From Hawksworthiomyces lignivorus (lineage: Eukaryota > Ascomycota > Sordariomycetes > Ophiostomatales > Ophiostomataceae), in NCBI GenBank assembly GCA_002917075.1, contig NTMA01000080.1, positions 1-64,000 on the forward strand: a DNA stretch of 64,000 bases, read 5' to 3'. The position numbers were made by a program, and so were the translations under genes. The notes beneath the pieces were generated by a model, which was not told the DNA's origin, did no database searches, and saw only the letters and a list, made by a program, of their open reading frames with translations. How positions within the stretch are numbered: the first letter of the stretch is position 1; the number at the start of each line of letters is the position of its first letter. Positions 10,743 to 23,277 of the stretch are shown here, piece by piece.

Positions 10743-11998
10743 TGTGTTCGCATCCGGCAGAAGGGTTGGAAGCTTTGCGGTCAGTACTTCGCATTGGGCT
10801 GTGAATTTGTGAATTGGTGTGTCCTTTTCCACCAGAGGAATTTGGCCAATTGCTATTGACACATCCCCACAATTCGACTGGCAGCTTGGGCCAATCAGAC
10901 AAAGATTAAATTTAGGTGGGGCACTGAAAGCCGATGACGCGGTCGAGGCAACTCCAAAGCTTGTCTCTGCCAGATTTCGTGGCTAGAGTGTGGCTTGCAT
11001 GATAATAAAAAGTGGGGCAGACGATAAGAATGCGGGACCCGTATCTCGGATCAGGAAGAATGGCTCACTTTTGACGTGGGAAAAATGAGGAGAAAAGCAC
11101 TCCGTATTGGTACGTTGCCCAAGACAGAAATTTAGCTTACAGTACGAGTACGAGTAACCTGGACTTTGGCTTAGCTGGTGAGGAATTTTGCGAATTGAAG
11201 TGTCTCGTTGGTCCAGAAACACGAGACCGGGAAAACACGCATGCGCACAGAGCCGCCGCATTTGGCGAGGCTCCTCTCTGTTCCGGGGACTCCGTGCAAA
11301 ATTAGTGCAAATTTGCCCTGACATAGCACAATGGTAGTATTTCCAGCATAGGCTTAGAAGGTGAATGCGAGCAAACGCGCAGTTTATGCTGGCAGGGGGT
11401 GTGTTGCTTACCCGACCGATCCGCAACTGAGCGATTAACAGAAAAAATAAAATAAAATAAAAAATTACTGACAGGAATCAACAACACCGGACGCTCGGCA
11501 CCCAAAAGTTTTCCCCGCCACCAGGAAGGTGCAAGCAACTAACTAAGCATTGGCCGCAACAGGTAATGCACCACTGCCTGCCATTTGCTTTATTTGTTGG
11601 CGCAGAAAGAGCGAAGTAGCGAAGGACGACGTGAGAACGCGAGGGAGAAGCCGTAGGTGATTCTTTAAGCCTTAGCATCCGAAGAAATCCTCTAAGATCC
11701 TCCAACATACTTTTTTCTTTGTTGTTTTCGTTGTAGCTTGCCTTCGGCGACATTCTCGCGTCTCCTTCTCATTGCATCTCTTGTCTGGGGAATTGGCATC
11801 GTTTGCATCGCAATTCCTGCACTTCCATCTTCTCCAGCATGGTCTAAGGTCCGCTTCGACGTTTTCTCGTCTTCTCAAGTTTCTCAGCAGATCGAGAGCT
11901 TCTTCTCGTCCATCTCGTCGACAGCTTGCTGTCTTGGCATTTGCTTGCCTGACTATTTTTTGTTCCAAGATACCCAACTCCTTGACACCCTTCTCACC
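10743..11998. other. 1.25-kb divergent promoter region of COG5 and the DUF2434 gene
   Basis: COG5 reads left and the DUF2434 gene reads right. The codons 11738-11998 are open in frame with the DUF2434 gene, but look like a pyrimidine-rich 5' UTR (TTCTCGTC repeats). No other gene seen. Confidence 0.5.
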
Positions 11999-13714
11999 AT
12001 GCCTCTCATCGACATCCGCGCCTTGATGGCCTTTCCCGGCGGCGACAACGCTACTGACACCATCATCGGCGACGTCCACTTCAACCGCACAACCCTCGAG
12101 TACTGGAATTACACCCTGTACAGCAATCAAACACTGTCCAACGGCTCCTGGTGCCTTCTCGTCTTCGAACCGTACACTCCCAAGCTCGTGCTCAACAACG
12201 GCAGTTTCATCAATGCTACTTGGTGCTACACGCCCGTCAAGGATATTGGTGAGCGTGCCAAGATCGGCATTGGCTTCGCCGTGCTCTATGGCCTGCTTCT
12301 GATCTTTTCCCTCGTCTGCCTGCGGAAGCATGGCCCGCTGTTCTTGCCCGCCGAGAAGCGCTTCTGGCCCATCGGCCGCCGCTGGCAGTGGTACTGGGCC
12401 ATACTGACATGCGTGACCGCTGTCATCTCTCTCTTTATGAACATCGACGTCGACCGCTACTACCTGCCCGAACTCCCCATCGTGCTCACCTCATTCTTCT
12501 GGTTCCTTCTGCAGATGTGCGCCATGGCTGTCGTCTGGGAGGCCATCCGCCACTGGGGCTCCTGGCAGGAGCGTCAGTTTATCGACCCGAATCCCTTCAT
12601 CCTCTCGCAAAACGACCGCCGCGCCATGTTTGAGTTTTTCATCCCGCTCGTCTTCTACCTCTTCCTCTGGCTGAACTTCTTCATGGTGGTCCCGCGCAAC
12701 TGGGGCAACATCGAGATGCAGCGGAGCCCGGAGCAGACCGAGATCGTTGCCACGCCAGACGCAACCGACAGCCGCTTCAAGGCTGCTGCCTTTTTGCTGT
12801 TGGGTGCCTGGATCGTCACCGTCGTCTCGCTGCGTCACTCCATCCGAAACTATCTTCCGCGCAACCGTGGCATCCTCAACCGCATTGTGGGCATCGTGGC
12901 CAGCACCCCACCGCGCTTCCTGCTGCTGCTGACTTTCTCCCTCGCCATGATCGCCTACCAAGCCCTGTGCGCCTGGGAGTTCCAATGGTCCGTTCTCAAG
13001 GTCGACGGGGACAACCTTGCCATCTTCGTGGGCGGGTACCTGCCAGCCTTGCTCATCCTCATCGTCCAGGTCCTGTATGGCTGGATCGCCCCCAACGAAG
13101 ACCGCGAGCTGATACGCCAGCGCCGCCAGCGCGGCGCCGAAACTGACCGCGAGCTTGGCATCGTGCGCAAGCCCGCCTGGTGGCGCCGCATGAACGGCGA
13201 CCTGCCGCCGCCTGGCAGCGAGAGCATGCGCGACCGCATTGCCCGGAACGTACGCGAGATCGGTGGCGGCAATGCCACTACGCGGAACATTGACCTGTCG
13301 CTCGAAAACCGCGCGCGAGAGGCCGAGAATTCCGATGCCGTCGAGATGGCTTCCATGTCGTCTGCGACCCGCGCCGGCTCCATCGCGCCATCGGTCTCCT
13401 CTGCGGCACCTCAGTTCTCCACTTACGGCGGCAAGTCTGATCGCCGCCGCACCGAGCGCACGATCAACGCTGCCGCCTCGATGCTGTTCCCGTCAGCTGG
13501 CGGGCCATCGGTTGACCGCCGCGCAGAATTGATGATGGACGGCCCGCCGCCGCCATATCGGGACGCAGAGGCGGACAGCGGCAGAGGCCGCTCACGGAGG
13601 GCCTCTGATGGCAACAACGGCCGGCCGGGCACTTCAGAGCGGAGCAATTCCACCGGCACGCTGGCGTCTCTGTCGGGACCGCCACAGCAGATACGGAGCA
13701 TGCTGGACGTGTAG
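11999..13714 (+). CDS. DUF2434 family multi-pass membrane protein
   Basis: A 571-aa fungal membrane protein of unknown biochemical role. The start at 11999 (CACCATGCC, good context) begins MPLIDIRALMAFPGGDN, as I recall for this family (PF10361). The same frame is open back to 11738, so a longer form is possible. Residues 10-85 are extracellular-looking with many N-x-S/T sites. About seven hydrophobic segments follow between residues 90 and 370, for example GFAVLYGLLLIFSLVCL and FFIPLVFYLFLWLNFFMVV. The C-terminal 180 residues are cytosolic, basic then Ser/Gly/Arg-rich, with PPPYRDAEAD near the end that could act as a PPxY ubiquitin-ligase docking site (inference). It is intact and has no introns. 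Confidence 0.78.
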   Translation: MPLIDIRALMAFPGGDNATDTIIGDVHFNRTTLEYWNYTLYSNQTLSNGSWCLLVFEPYTPKLVLNNGSFINATWCYTPVKDIGERAKIGIGFAVLYGLLLIFSLVCLRKHGPLFLPAEKRFWPIGRRWQWYWAILTCVTAVISLFMNIDVDRYYLPELPIVLTSFFWFLLQMCAMAVVWEAIRHWGSWQERQFIDPNPFILSQNDRRAMFEFFIPLVFYLFLWLNFFMVVPRNWGNIEMQRSPEQTEIVATPDATDSRFKAAAFLLLGAWIVTVVSLRHSIRNYLPRNRGILNRIVGIVASTPPRFLLLLTFSLAMIAYQALCAWEFQWSVLKVDGDNLAIFVGGYLPALLILIVQVLYGWIAPNEDRELIRQRRQRGAETDRELGIVRKPAWWRRMNGDLPPPGSESMRDRIARNVREIGGGNATTRNIDLSLENRAREAENSDAVEMASMSSATRAGSIAPSVSSAAPQFSTYGGKSDRRRTERTINAAASMLFPSAGGPSVDRRAELMMDGPPPPYRDAEADSGRGRSRRASDGNNGRPGTSERSNSTGTLASLSGPPQQIRSMLDV

Positions 13715-14136
13715 AAACTGCCAGCTTCGCTCTCGCTGAAGGGGGGACAAAGAGCATAAGAGACGACGCCATTGTGGTCTGCGCATCCTACTCCCGGTCT
13801 CCCCGCTGTTCGCTCTCGAAACGATACACGAACGACACACGTAATAGACTGTTGCTTCAGAGGGACGCTTCACCCGCGATGAGATTTGGGTTTTGCTTTC
13901 CAAATGTTTATCTCGCTGCGATTTGGGTGTCTTTTCTTGATTCTGCATGAATAGGTTTTGGCGTCGGAAGGATTTTCATGCCGGAGGTAATCACGTCAAA
14001 TTTGCCGTCAAAGAAGCTGTTGTTAAAATAGAAACGCCTTGTGTATTTGATATATTATAATGAATTGAAAAAGAAAGCTATTGCATAAATAAATAACCTG
14101 TGCACATTACAACCTCTAGTGAACTATGCGCAGCGG
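13715..14136. other. convergent 3' intergenic region
   Basis: Tail-to-tail spacer between the DUF2434 gene and the SDR gene. AT-rich from 14020 to 14100, compatible with poly(A) signals for both. No gene seen. Confidence 0.5.
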
Positions 14137-15247
14137 TCAGTCGCTCTTCTTGCGCTGCGCGTCGCGCAGGACCGAGAACTTCCACATGCGGAGCGTAGCG
14201 AACCGCGCCCAGCTATTGCCCAGCAGGCCCAGCAGCCACAGCAGGTTGCTCATCGAGCCGAGCATCATGGTCTCGCGGGTGCCGAAGAACCGCCAGGGCC
14301 CGAGCTCCCAGCCCCGGCCGCGCAGCGCCTCGGCTGCCACCTGGCGCGCGTACTCCTCGGCCGACATGCGGCGGCCGCTGCCGGCGCTCTGCTGCAGCTT
14401 GGCCATGCTGCTGTAGAGGCTGGTAGCGGGCCAGGGCTCGGGGGCGGAGCGCTTGCCCAGCTGGGTGGCGATGAAAGCCGTGGTGACGTTGAGCACGCGC
14501 ACGCCGAGCTCGGCCAGCTCGACGGACAGCGTGCGGCTGTAGGAGGCGAGCGCGGCCTTGGTCATGGCGTAGGTGCCCTTGAAGGGGAACGGCAGGCTCT
14601 CGGACGCCGACGACACGTTGACCACCAGCCCGCGCGCCGCCAACAGCTGCGGCAGCACCTTGTTGGTCAGCGCCACCACGGAGAACACGTTGGTCTCAAA
14701 GAGCGCCCGCAGCCGCGGCAGCTCCACGTCCGCCAGTGGCCGGACATACGTGATGCCGCTGAAGTAGGGGGGGCGGCGGTGGTGGGCAGAGGTCAGCAGT
14801 TGCATGCCAGGAATAAGTTAACAAAAAAAAAAAAAAAAAAAAAAAAAGCTCACGCATTGTTGACGAGAATGTCCAGCTTCCCGCCAGTGATGGCGGCCAC
14901 CTCTTCGACCGCCTTGTCCATGCTTGCCTCGCTGTCCACGTCCAGCAGAACAGTCTTCAGACCTAGTGCCTTTAAATCCTCTAGAGCCTCCGGTCGCCGG
15001 GCGGTCGCAATGACCAGACAGCCTGGACACAGAAGATCAGCAATCGCAGGCTTTTCTGCAATGGCAAAAAAACATCGCTCTCGGCCGCTTACCCCGGACA
15101 TGGAACTCGCGCGCCATGGCATTGCCAATGCCGCCTGGAGAACACCTATCAAATGTTTGTCAGCACCATGTTTTGGGGCGCTTTGTGTTGCCGAACGGAG
15201 CCTCACCCAGTGATCAAAACCGTCTTTTGGGGGCTGCTGCTGCTCAT
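14137..15247 (-). CDS. short-chain dehydrogenase, AYR1-like reductase
   Basis: NADPH-dependent SDR resembling 1-acyl-dihydroxyacetone-phosphate reductase, which makes lysophosphatidate at ER or lipid droplets. Four exons: 15247-15207, 15145-15093, 15022-14854 and 14758-14137, giving 294 aa. The splices join TVLITG to CSPGGIGNAMAREFHVRG, then CLVIATARRPEAL, and LDILVNNA to GITYV. All are in phase with GT..AG ends. The cofactor motif is TGCSPGGIG, the NNAG motif is split across an intron, the catalytic Ser is in VNVSSASES and the catalytic pair is YAMTK. The third intron holds a 25-base T tract (plus-strand A run 14823-14847). A C-terminal hydrophobic stretch (MLGSMSNLLWLLGLLG) fits membrane attachment. 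The gene diverges from the P450 at 16349. AYR1 identity is by overall pattern; the substrate is not proven. Confidence 0.85.
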
Positions 15248-16348
15248 CTTGGATTTGTGAAAGTGATTGCGATGCAATGTCAATCTTCGTCTAGGAGATT
15301 ACACAGCAATGGCAAGATATCATATCTTCCTTATCGATAGACAGCACCAAATCCCATTCAGAGTAGTATCGTTTGTGGTCTTCAATACAACGAGTGCGAG
15401 TATTCAAGATGCACGTAAGACCAACCACGGCGTCCAACACTGCACGTGATTGCCGTAGGTCATTTAATTCTGTCTATTATGTATGTAGGGGGGAAAAAAG
15501 TCGTTGATAACGTCCAGAATACTTATATTAGTTTCTATTGTATCCTTTTTCGGCATATTTAAGCGTGAATAGTAATCAGACTTAATTTTGAATTAGTCTG
15601 ATTCGGACCTGTAGAGTTGCGTTTGGGGAGCCTGGCCCAGACTGCAAAATTCGGTGAGACTCACCGAAGCTTGACCTGTGGAGAGAATAGATGCATCACA
15701 CAGCCTGCTCGAACAACTTCTATTCCTGACAAAACATTATTTCACACAAGACGTAGCAGCGACGGTCTTTGTCAATACAGTTAATCCAGTAATGTAGCAC
15801 GTATTCGTATACGCTTGCCAGCATATCAACGCTAACAGAACCTTGCGAGGCAGCATTTCCCCTTTTTGACTGCTAATACTCCTTGCCGGAGACCCATACA
15901 TACTGAACAATTAAAGATGGACGTGGGCTCTCAGCAGTGCCTAGCCGAAACAATCAGTGTTAGACTCGAATGAGAAAGACTTTCTCCGCCTAGCGACGAT
16001 CGGAAACCGTGTGAGCATGGCGCTTCTATTAAACCCTTGCACATTTTGCTCAGTGCAGCGTGTCGGGTTTGATAAAACGAAGCTGCACAGGACTACGTAA
16101 GCCATGTCAAAGCATTCAAAGAGAGATAGCGTTTGCAAAAAGACATCAGCAACAAACGCAACGACAATGAGCATACAGACATCCCTTGCATAGTTGGCAC
16201 ACAGCAAACAACAGAAAGGACACAGCAGTTAACAGGAAAGAGCGCCCATATATTATGTGAATGGCGACGTCGCTGGCAGCCGCAAAATAGGATGCGCTGT
16301 CTGTCCACGCTTCCTTCTTGATCAGCTCGCATTTCTTCTATTGTCGCC
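15248..16348. other. 1.1-kb divergent promoter region of the SDR and P450 genes
   Basis: Shared upstream region of the leftward reductase and the rightward P450. Short open frames on both strands show no family pattern. Confidence 0.5.
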
Positions 16349-18425
16349 ATGGCGTTGTGGTTCACAGCAGCTGTGTGCATCGTGCTCTTGTGGTTCGTCT
16401 CGAGTGCCCACCGCCTGTACATCAACTACCAGAGCGCCCGCCAAAGCGGCCTTCCTATTGTATTATGCCCGGTGAATACGCAAAATGTATGTATACAGCC
16501 CGCTTGGTCACAGGGCCCTTTGTTCTCATTTCGACGTCCTAATGTAGCCGCAGCCCCTGTACATCCTGATCAACGTGCCGCTCCGGCCGTTTCTTGAGCG
16601 GCTGCTCCCGGCGCCACTTTACGACCGGATCAAGGCCACGATCTATGGGTGGAACTTCTTTGACAAGCATGCCTTACACGACCGCATCGGAACCTTGTTT
16701 GTTCTTGTGACTACCGGTACCAATGAAATCTGGTGCGCTGACCCGGTCGTGGCCCAAACCGTGCTCGTCCGCCGCAAAGCTTTCCTCCAGAGCTTCATGG
16801 CCAAGCGTACCATGCGAGTCCTGGGCGAGAATATGCTCTCAGTACGCTCTTCTGCTCATGCCTCATTCTTGGTGACGTAAGATTCGCAGGCTTGCTGACA
16901 CGTCGTAGTCAGACGGCGATACGTGGGCCCGTCAGCGCCGCCTCATAGCACCCAACCTCAACGAGCGCATCAGCGCCAGTGTCTGGTCGGAGAGCATGGC
17001 ACAGGCCAACCAGATGGCGGACTACATGCTGGCTCCGGGCGCGGATCAAGGCAAGAACGGCTGCTGCTGCGACAATCGCAACAAGGGCTCGTCCGAGACC
17101 CTCAGCTCTCTGCGTGCCATCGCCATGAATGTCCTGGGCTGCGTCGGCTACGACCAGCCGAAGGCCTTCAAGCCGATGGTGCTGCCTCACGACCCGACCA
17201 TGCGCATGACCTACGCCGACGCTGTCTTCCTGTGCGCCGAGCTGCTAGCCATCGCCGCGTTCGTGCCCTCCTGGCTCCTGGCACTGCCTGTGATGCCACG
17301 CCTAGTGCAGACCCTCGGGACCGCCCTGGAGCAGCTGCCTGCCCTCACGCGCAGCATGCTCGACCAGGAGCGCGACCGGCAGCGAGCGGCCGCGGCCTCA
17401 GGCGGGAACGGCGACGCACGCGACAACATTATGAGCATGCTGGTGCGGCAGGCGGACGACGCCAAGCCGCCGCTGCCGCTGTTTGGAGACGGCGGCGGCA
17501 CGAAATCCGCAGGAGGCTTTAACCACTCTTCTAGCACCGCTTCCGCTGCCGCCGCCGCCGCCGCTGCTGCCACGCTGACAGAAGACGAGATCTCCGGTAA
17601 CATGTTCCTGGTGACGGCGGCCGGCTTCGACACCACCGCCAACACCATGTCCTATGCGGTGGTGCTGCTGGCGGCGTACCCCGCGATCCAGGAGTGGGTG
17701 CAAGCGGAGCTGGACTGCGTCTTGGGTCTGCCGCCTGGCAGCGAGACCGATGACGCAGACGCTGCCGCTGCCGCGCGCGCACACTTGGCTAGCCTAGACT
17801 ACGTCGCCGTCTTTCCCCAGCTTGTTCGGTGTCTAGCGCTGATGGTCAGTTCTCCCACTGTTTTGATGATTCAAGTTTCCTGACATATCTGATCCCTTGT
17901 TCTGCTGACCCCGGTGCTTTTTTTTTTTTTTTTTTTTTGCAGTACGAGACGCTCCGCCTCTACCCGGCCTTGCTCAACATGACCCGCAGCACGACCGCGC
18001 CCCAGACAATCGTCGCCGGCGACCGCACCATCCCGCTGGTCGGACCATACAACATTCATATCAACATCGCGTGCCTGCACACGAGCCCGGCCATCTGGGG
18101 CCCGGACACGGACGAGTTCAAGCCGGTGCGGTGGCTCGCCGACACTGATGGCCCGCCCGCCTTGCGCACACCGCCGCGCGGCACATTCCTCCCGTGGTCG
18201 AGCGGCCCGCGGTCCTGCCCCGGCCAGAAGATGTCGCAGGTCGAGTTTGTCGTGGTGATCGCGGCGCTCTTCTGGCGCTGCTGCGCGCGTCCGCCCCTGC
18301 AGGATGGAGAGACGCCCGAGGCGGCCCGCCGCCGGCTGCTCGCCCTCGCGCAGGACAGCCAGCCGCGGCTGACGCTGCAGATGAACCACCCCGACCGCGT
18401 GGTGCTGGAGTGGGTTAGGCGATGA
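16349..18425 (+). CDS. cytochrome P450 monooxygenase
   Basis: Heme-thiolate monooxygenase, ER-anchored, 616 aa from four exons: 16349-16486, 16548-16841, 16909-17844 and 17943-18425. All splices are in phase 0. The N-terminal anchor is WFTAAVCIVLLWFVSSA. Exon 3 starts with SDGDTWARQRRLIAPNL, the C-helix WxxxR region. The I-helix is AGFDTTANTMSYA (oxygen binding), the K-helix ExxR is ETLR at the start of exon 4, and the heme loop is PWSSGPRSCPGQKMSQVEF with Cys as axial ligand. The first aromatic of the classical FxxGxRxCxG is Trp, as in several fungal P450 clans. An Ala-rich low-complexity insert (residues 365-385) precedes the I-helix. The last intron has a 21-base T tract ending in GCAG. 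The 3' end is 85 bases from the convergent GFA gene. Family and substrate are not assignable by eye. Confidence 0.9.
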
Positions 18426-18510
18426 GACAGCCATGGTCGAAGAATAATTCATAATGTGAAATAGATGAGAATAGAACAGCGTCATATTGTACAGTTTAAT
18501 ACGCATAATT

Positions 18511-19166
18511 TTACAAAATTGTCTTTTCATTGCCCAAACTCCCCTCAAAAAGCTCACTCCCGTTCTCGCTGAGTTGTGGGCTCTCGTCATTGAGCGCCTC
18601 AAACTTTGGCAGCCCGTCTCCGGTAAAGTCCACCACGCGCTGGCCGTAGAAAATATGGCACTGTGGCTGGAAGGCCTTTTTTGCTTTGGGCTCCGTAATG
18701 CCCTCGATCAGTGTTGGAAATAGCATCAACATGCGACGTCCCTCATCCAGAATAGGGGTGAAGCAGTGCTGGCAGTAAACCTTGCACGGCAATGTGTGCT
18801 GGGCTTTGCGCTCCCCGGCTGAATAAAACATCAGAGACTCAATACTGTTGTCATGGAAGCGCAAATCCTCCTTGTGGAAGATGGCCGCCCATTGGAAAGG
18901 CGCCTTTTATGCAAAATACAATGTTAGCGGCTCAACAATACAGTAGACACAATAACATATGCTGAGTTAGATGCACCCACGCCGTGCAGCGTCCTGCATG
19001 CAGAACAGTGGCAGTATTTAGATGCTAACGGCTCTGCACGAGTCAGTTCGTATTGTACAGCTTTGCAAAAGCAGGATCCTTTCCATATAGCATCTTTTGT
19101 ATTGTTGGCATTGTTGTATGGGAGCGTGTGCATCCACGCCCAGCCTGCACTCTCATCTGTTGCCAT
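18511..19166 (-). CDS. GFA/CENP-V (Mss4-like fold) zinc protein
   Basis: 192-aa member of the glutathione-dependent formaldehyde-activating (GFA, PF04828) superfamily; most fungal members have no tested activity. Two exons: 19166-18981 and 18903-18511. The intron (GTGGGT..AAAAG) joins in phase, giving CSACRTLHG followed by APFQWAAIFHKEDLRF, the normal continuation of the family. Zinc ligands are visible as GSCFCKAV, YCHCSACRT and, in exon 2, the pair in VYCQHCFTPI. The gene ends TAA at 18511-18513. The start at 19166 gives a 35-residue lead into the domain. An alternative Met lies 11 codons in, and the frame is also open upstream to 19268. Orientation is tail-to-tail with the P450. Confidence 0.83.
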
Positions 19167-19579
19167 AATGATTTTGGCGAGGGCAGCTTTTTGTCGCCAT
19201 GGATTGAATTGCAGCTGAACACATGCAGATATTCTGCATATTTTAATGTGATCAAATATTAATACCACAGAATGTCATGAGATTTTCTCCTTCGGCCTTT
19301 ACGTCACCCGCACATTCAATCATGATTTTCAGACTTCCCCATACGTGATTTGGAGTGGCAAACTACCCGCTGCCAGTAGAGCAGGACTCCCTATTTTGTA
19401 TGTCCTTAAAAAAAGTTGTGAAATAAAAATCATGTTAAATATATGTGAATATGACAAAGAGACTATATACAGAATGGAAAAATCATCAATGTTCTTTAAT
19501 TTCCTTTTAGAACATCCTTTGTTTCAATATGCAGAGCGTTGTCTTGCTCGTCTGATGTGCATTTATCCTATCCTTTCCA
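19167..19579. other. intergenic region, nothing specific seen
   Basis: AT-rich spacer holding the 5' side of the GFA gene and the 3' flank of the xylanase. The short frames look random. Confidence 0.5.
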
Positions 19580-21294
<1,715 letters not shown>

Positions 21295-21364
21295 GCGTCG
21301 GCCGGGAATCGAACCCGGGGCCTGTCGATGGCAACGACAGATTTTACCACTAAACCACCGACGC
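21295..21364 (-). tRNA. tRNA-Gly (GCC)
   Basis: The minus strand folds as a 70-base tRNA. The acceptor arms are GCGTCGG and CCGACGC. The D arm has GTTTAGTGGTAAAAT, the anticodon loop TTGCCAT sits between TGTCG and CGACA, and the T arm holds GGTTCGATTCC. Anticodon GCC means glycine. There is no intron and CCA is not encoded. Confidence 0.97.
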
Positions 21365-21678
21365 GACTCACGAAGCTGGCTCGTTTGTTATTGACACTGT
21401 GTCTTGGTTCTCTATTTAAAAGAAGAGTCCTTAGCTGGGATCAGAGGCGTGTATTTCATCGCCGTGGGAATTAGAGCAACAAGTCTCGAACAAGTCTCGC
21501 AAAGGATGGAGATCCACCCACCACTGGTTGACAATGTGCGGCTCTTTTGAAAATTGTCATTAAGCTGTTATGCTTTCGCGTTGTCTTCTATATGCTGAAA
21601 CAAAAATAAAATGCTGTGTCCAAATCATCAAATTATGCCAGTGTTCTCATGCTCCGAATTATTCGTATCTAGTGCTTT
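21365..21678. other. short spacer, nothing specific seen
   Basis: Spacer between the tRNA gene and the 3' end of the 205-aa gene. Confidence 0.5.
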
Positions 21679-22361
21679 TCAGGCGGCCGAGTCTTTCTTG
21701 CCCTTCCAACTCAGTAGATTCATCAACGGCCACCGCCGCCACTTGTCTCGCTGCTCTGGCTCGTGGCCCGGATGCGATGCTACAGTTCGGTTCGATGACG
21801 AGTAAAAGTGTACTACCTCGGTAGGACGGCCTGCGCGAATTTGTGTCAGCAAAGTTTTCGTCGTCTTTAGCTCCAGGCCTGGTGATGGTACTCACGGATG
21901 TTCCCTGCGCCGCCAATGCCATAGCCGCGTCGCTGCCGGTCTCGCAGCGCCGTCTCCTGCTTGTCTTCTTCTGTCTCGCCATCGCCGCCGCTGTTGTAGC
22001 TGCCGCCATAGTTGTCATCGTCGTCTGTGTCGGCATCTGCCTCCCTCTGCAAGCGCCCGCCGCCCGCGCCCCAGCTTCTCCTCCGGGGATCGCGCGCATG
22101 TGGCCGCGTCTCGTTCCTCCGCGAGGATTCGCCTGCGCCGGTCGGCAGTGGAGGAGTCGTCGCCGGGGATGACCGCACATTGACCGCCGATGCGCTCCGC
22201 ACGAGCACCAGCTTGCCCTGCACGCGCACTTGGTGGCTTTTCCGCTTTGCGGCCTGCGGGGGCAGCAGGCGGTTCATGTCGAGTTCTTCGTCGCTGGCAC
22301 GGCTGGGGAGCCCATCGCCCTTGTCGCCCATACCCCTACGGACGAGCGAAGCGGAAGCCAT
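21679..22361 (-). CDS. small disordered fungal protein with GGAGNIR motif
   Basis: A 205-aa hydrophilic protein from two exons: 22361-21896 and 21830-21679. The intron (GTGAGT..CGCGCAG) splits IR, and the second exon reads RRPTEVVHFYSSSNRTV to a TGA at 21681. The start at 22361 gives MASASLVRRGMGDKGDGLPS; the frame is open a further 21 codons upstream. Visible blocks are a conserved-looking N-terminus with DEELDMNRLLPPQ, then HQVRVQGKLVLVRS. A polar Arg/Asp-rich middle and GYGIGGAGNIRRPTE follow. The GGAGN core resembles the repeat of Par32/DUF3602 proteins (TORC1-linked in yeast), but there is only one copy, so that link is weak. It is divergent from CHL1. I do not know its function. Confidence 0.7.
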
Positions 22362-23273
22362 GCTCGGGGATGTGGGGTGTGCGTTAAGATAAGCTGTGGC
22401 AAAAGAGCTGATCGAACAGCTCACATCACAGTTCAGAGTGTCGCGTCACCTCTACTCAGAAAACAGAAGCAAAATAGGTGTTACACATCCATTATTACAG
22501 GAGCATAAACTTAAGACGCTCGGCGAAACGTCCAAAGATTCTAACTAGAGGTGTTCTTTTTGAGCTGCAACCAGCTTGGGGGCCATCCCGCGGTCCGCCC
22601 TGGCTAGCAGTCATCGACAGAGGCACTGCATGCGGAGTAGCTCTGTTTGCATCTAATTACCACGTATTGACTGTGAGGCGTAGAATGGTTAACAGGGGAA
22701 TTAATGGAAGCCCGTGCTTTCGATGGCGGCACGCGACTAAACCATATCCGATGCTGCATTCTGATAGTGACGAATTGATATTATCATGGGCTGTCATTTA
22801 CGGAGTATTAGCTTACTGGTAGGCTACTCCCAACGCAGTAAGTAAAATGATCTCGAATCTTAATATGCATTAGCACGGTTGCATTTGTGTGTTTAGGGAA
22901 GGTCAGTAAGATGTGTAGGGATGCATCCACGCCAAATACGAAGCAAAATGATGATATTTGGCTGAGGGACCAGCAGTAAGTATAAGACCCAGACCAAGTG
23001 CGGTCTTTTTTGCTGTCCACTAAATAAGGCCCTAAAATAGGGGAGATCTCGGCTGACTGACAGTGGAACTACCCCCAGCCTTTCGCCAATTGCCAGCTGC
23101 CATGCTGCCAGGTGCTTAGGCTTATGCTTACGCCCCGCCAAAAAATCAATTAAGGCGCAAAACGCGTCTTATTGCCAAAAAGTCGCGTCTCTCGATTTGT
23201 CTGAGGACGAAGGCCGAACCAAATTAAGCCCGAAAAAGAATACCAGACCCGTGGCTACAGAAATGATCCCGAA
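22362..23273. other. divergent promoter region before CHL1
   Basis: About 0.9 kb between the leftward 205-aa gene and CHL1. The short frames show no pattern. A tiny upstream open frame ends at the CHL1 start. Confidence 0.5.
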
Positions 23274-23277
23274 ATGA
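23263..23277 (+). promoter_or_regulatory. four-codon upstream ORF overlapping the CHL1 start
   Basis: ATG ATC CCG AAA TGA. Its stop TGA (23275-23277) overlaps the ATG at 23274 used for CHL1, an arrangement that can restrict or couple initiation. It applies only if transcription starts upstream of 23263. Confidence 0.4.

Noticed and set aside
12491..12985. Minus-strand frame inside the DUF2434 gene
   Set aside because: Shadow; the plus strand has membrane segments and conserved blocks.
14119..15213. Plus-strand 364-codon frame across the SDR gene
   Set aside because: Runs through a poly-A intron tract and is antisense to well-supported SDR motifs.
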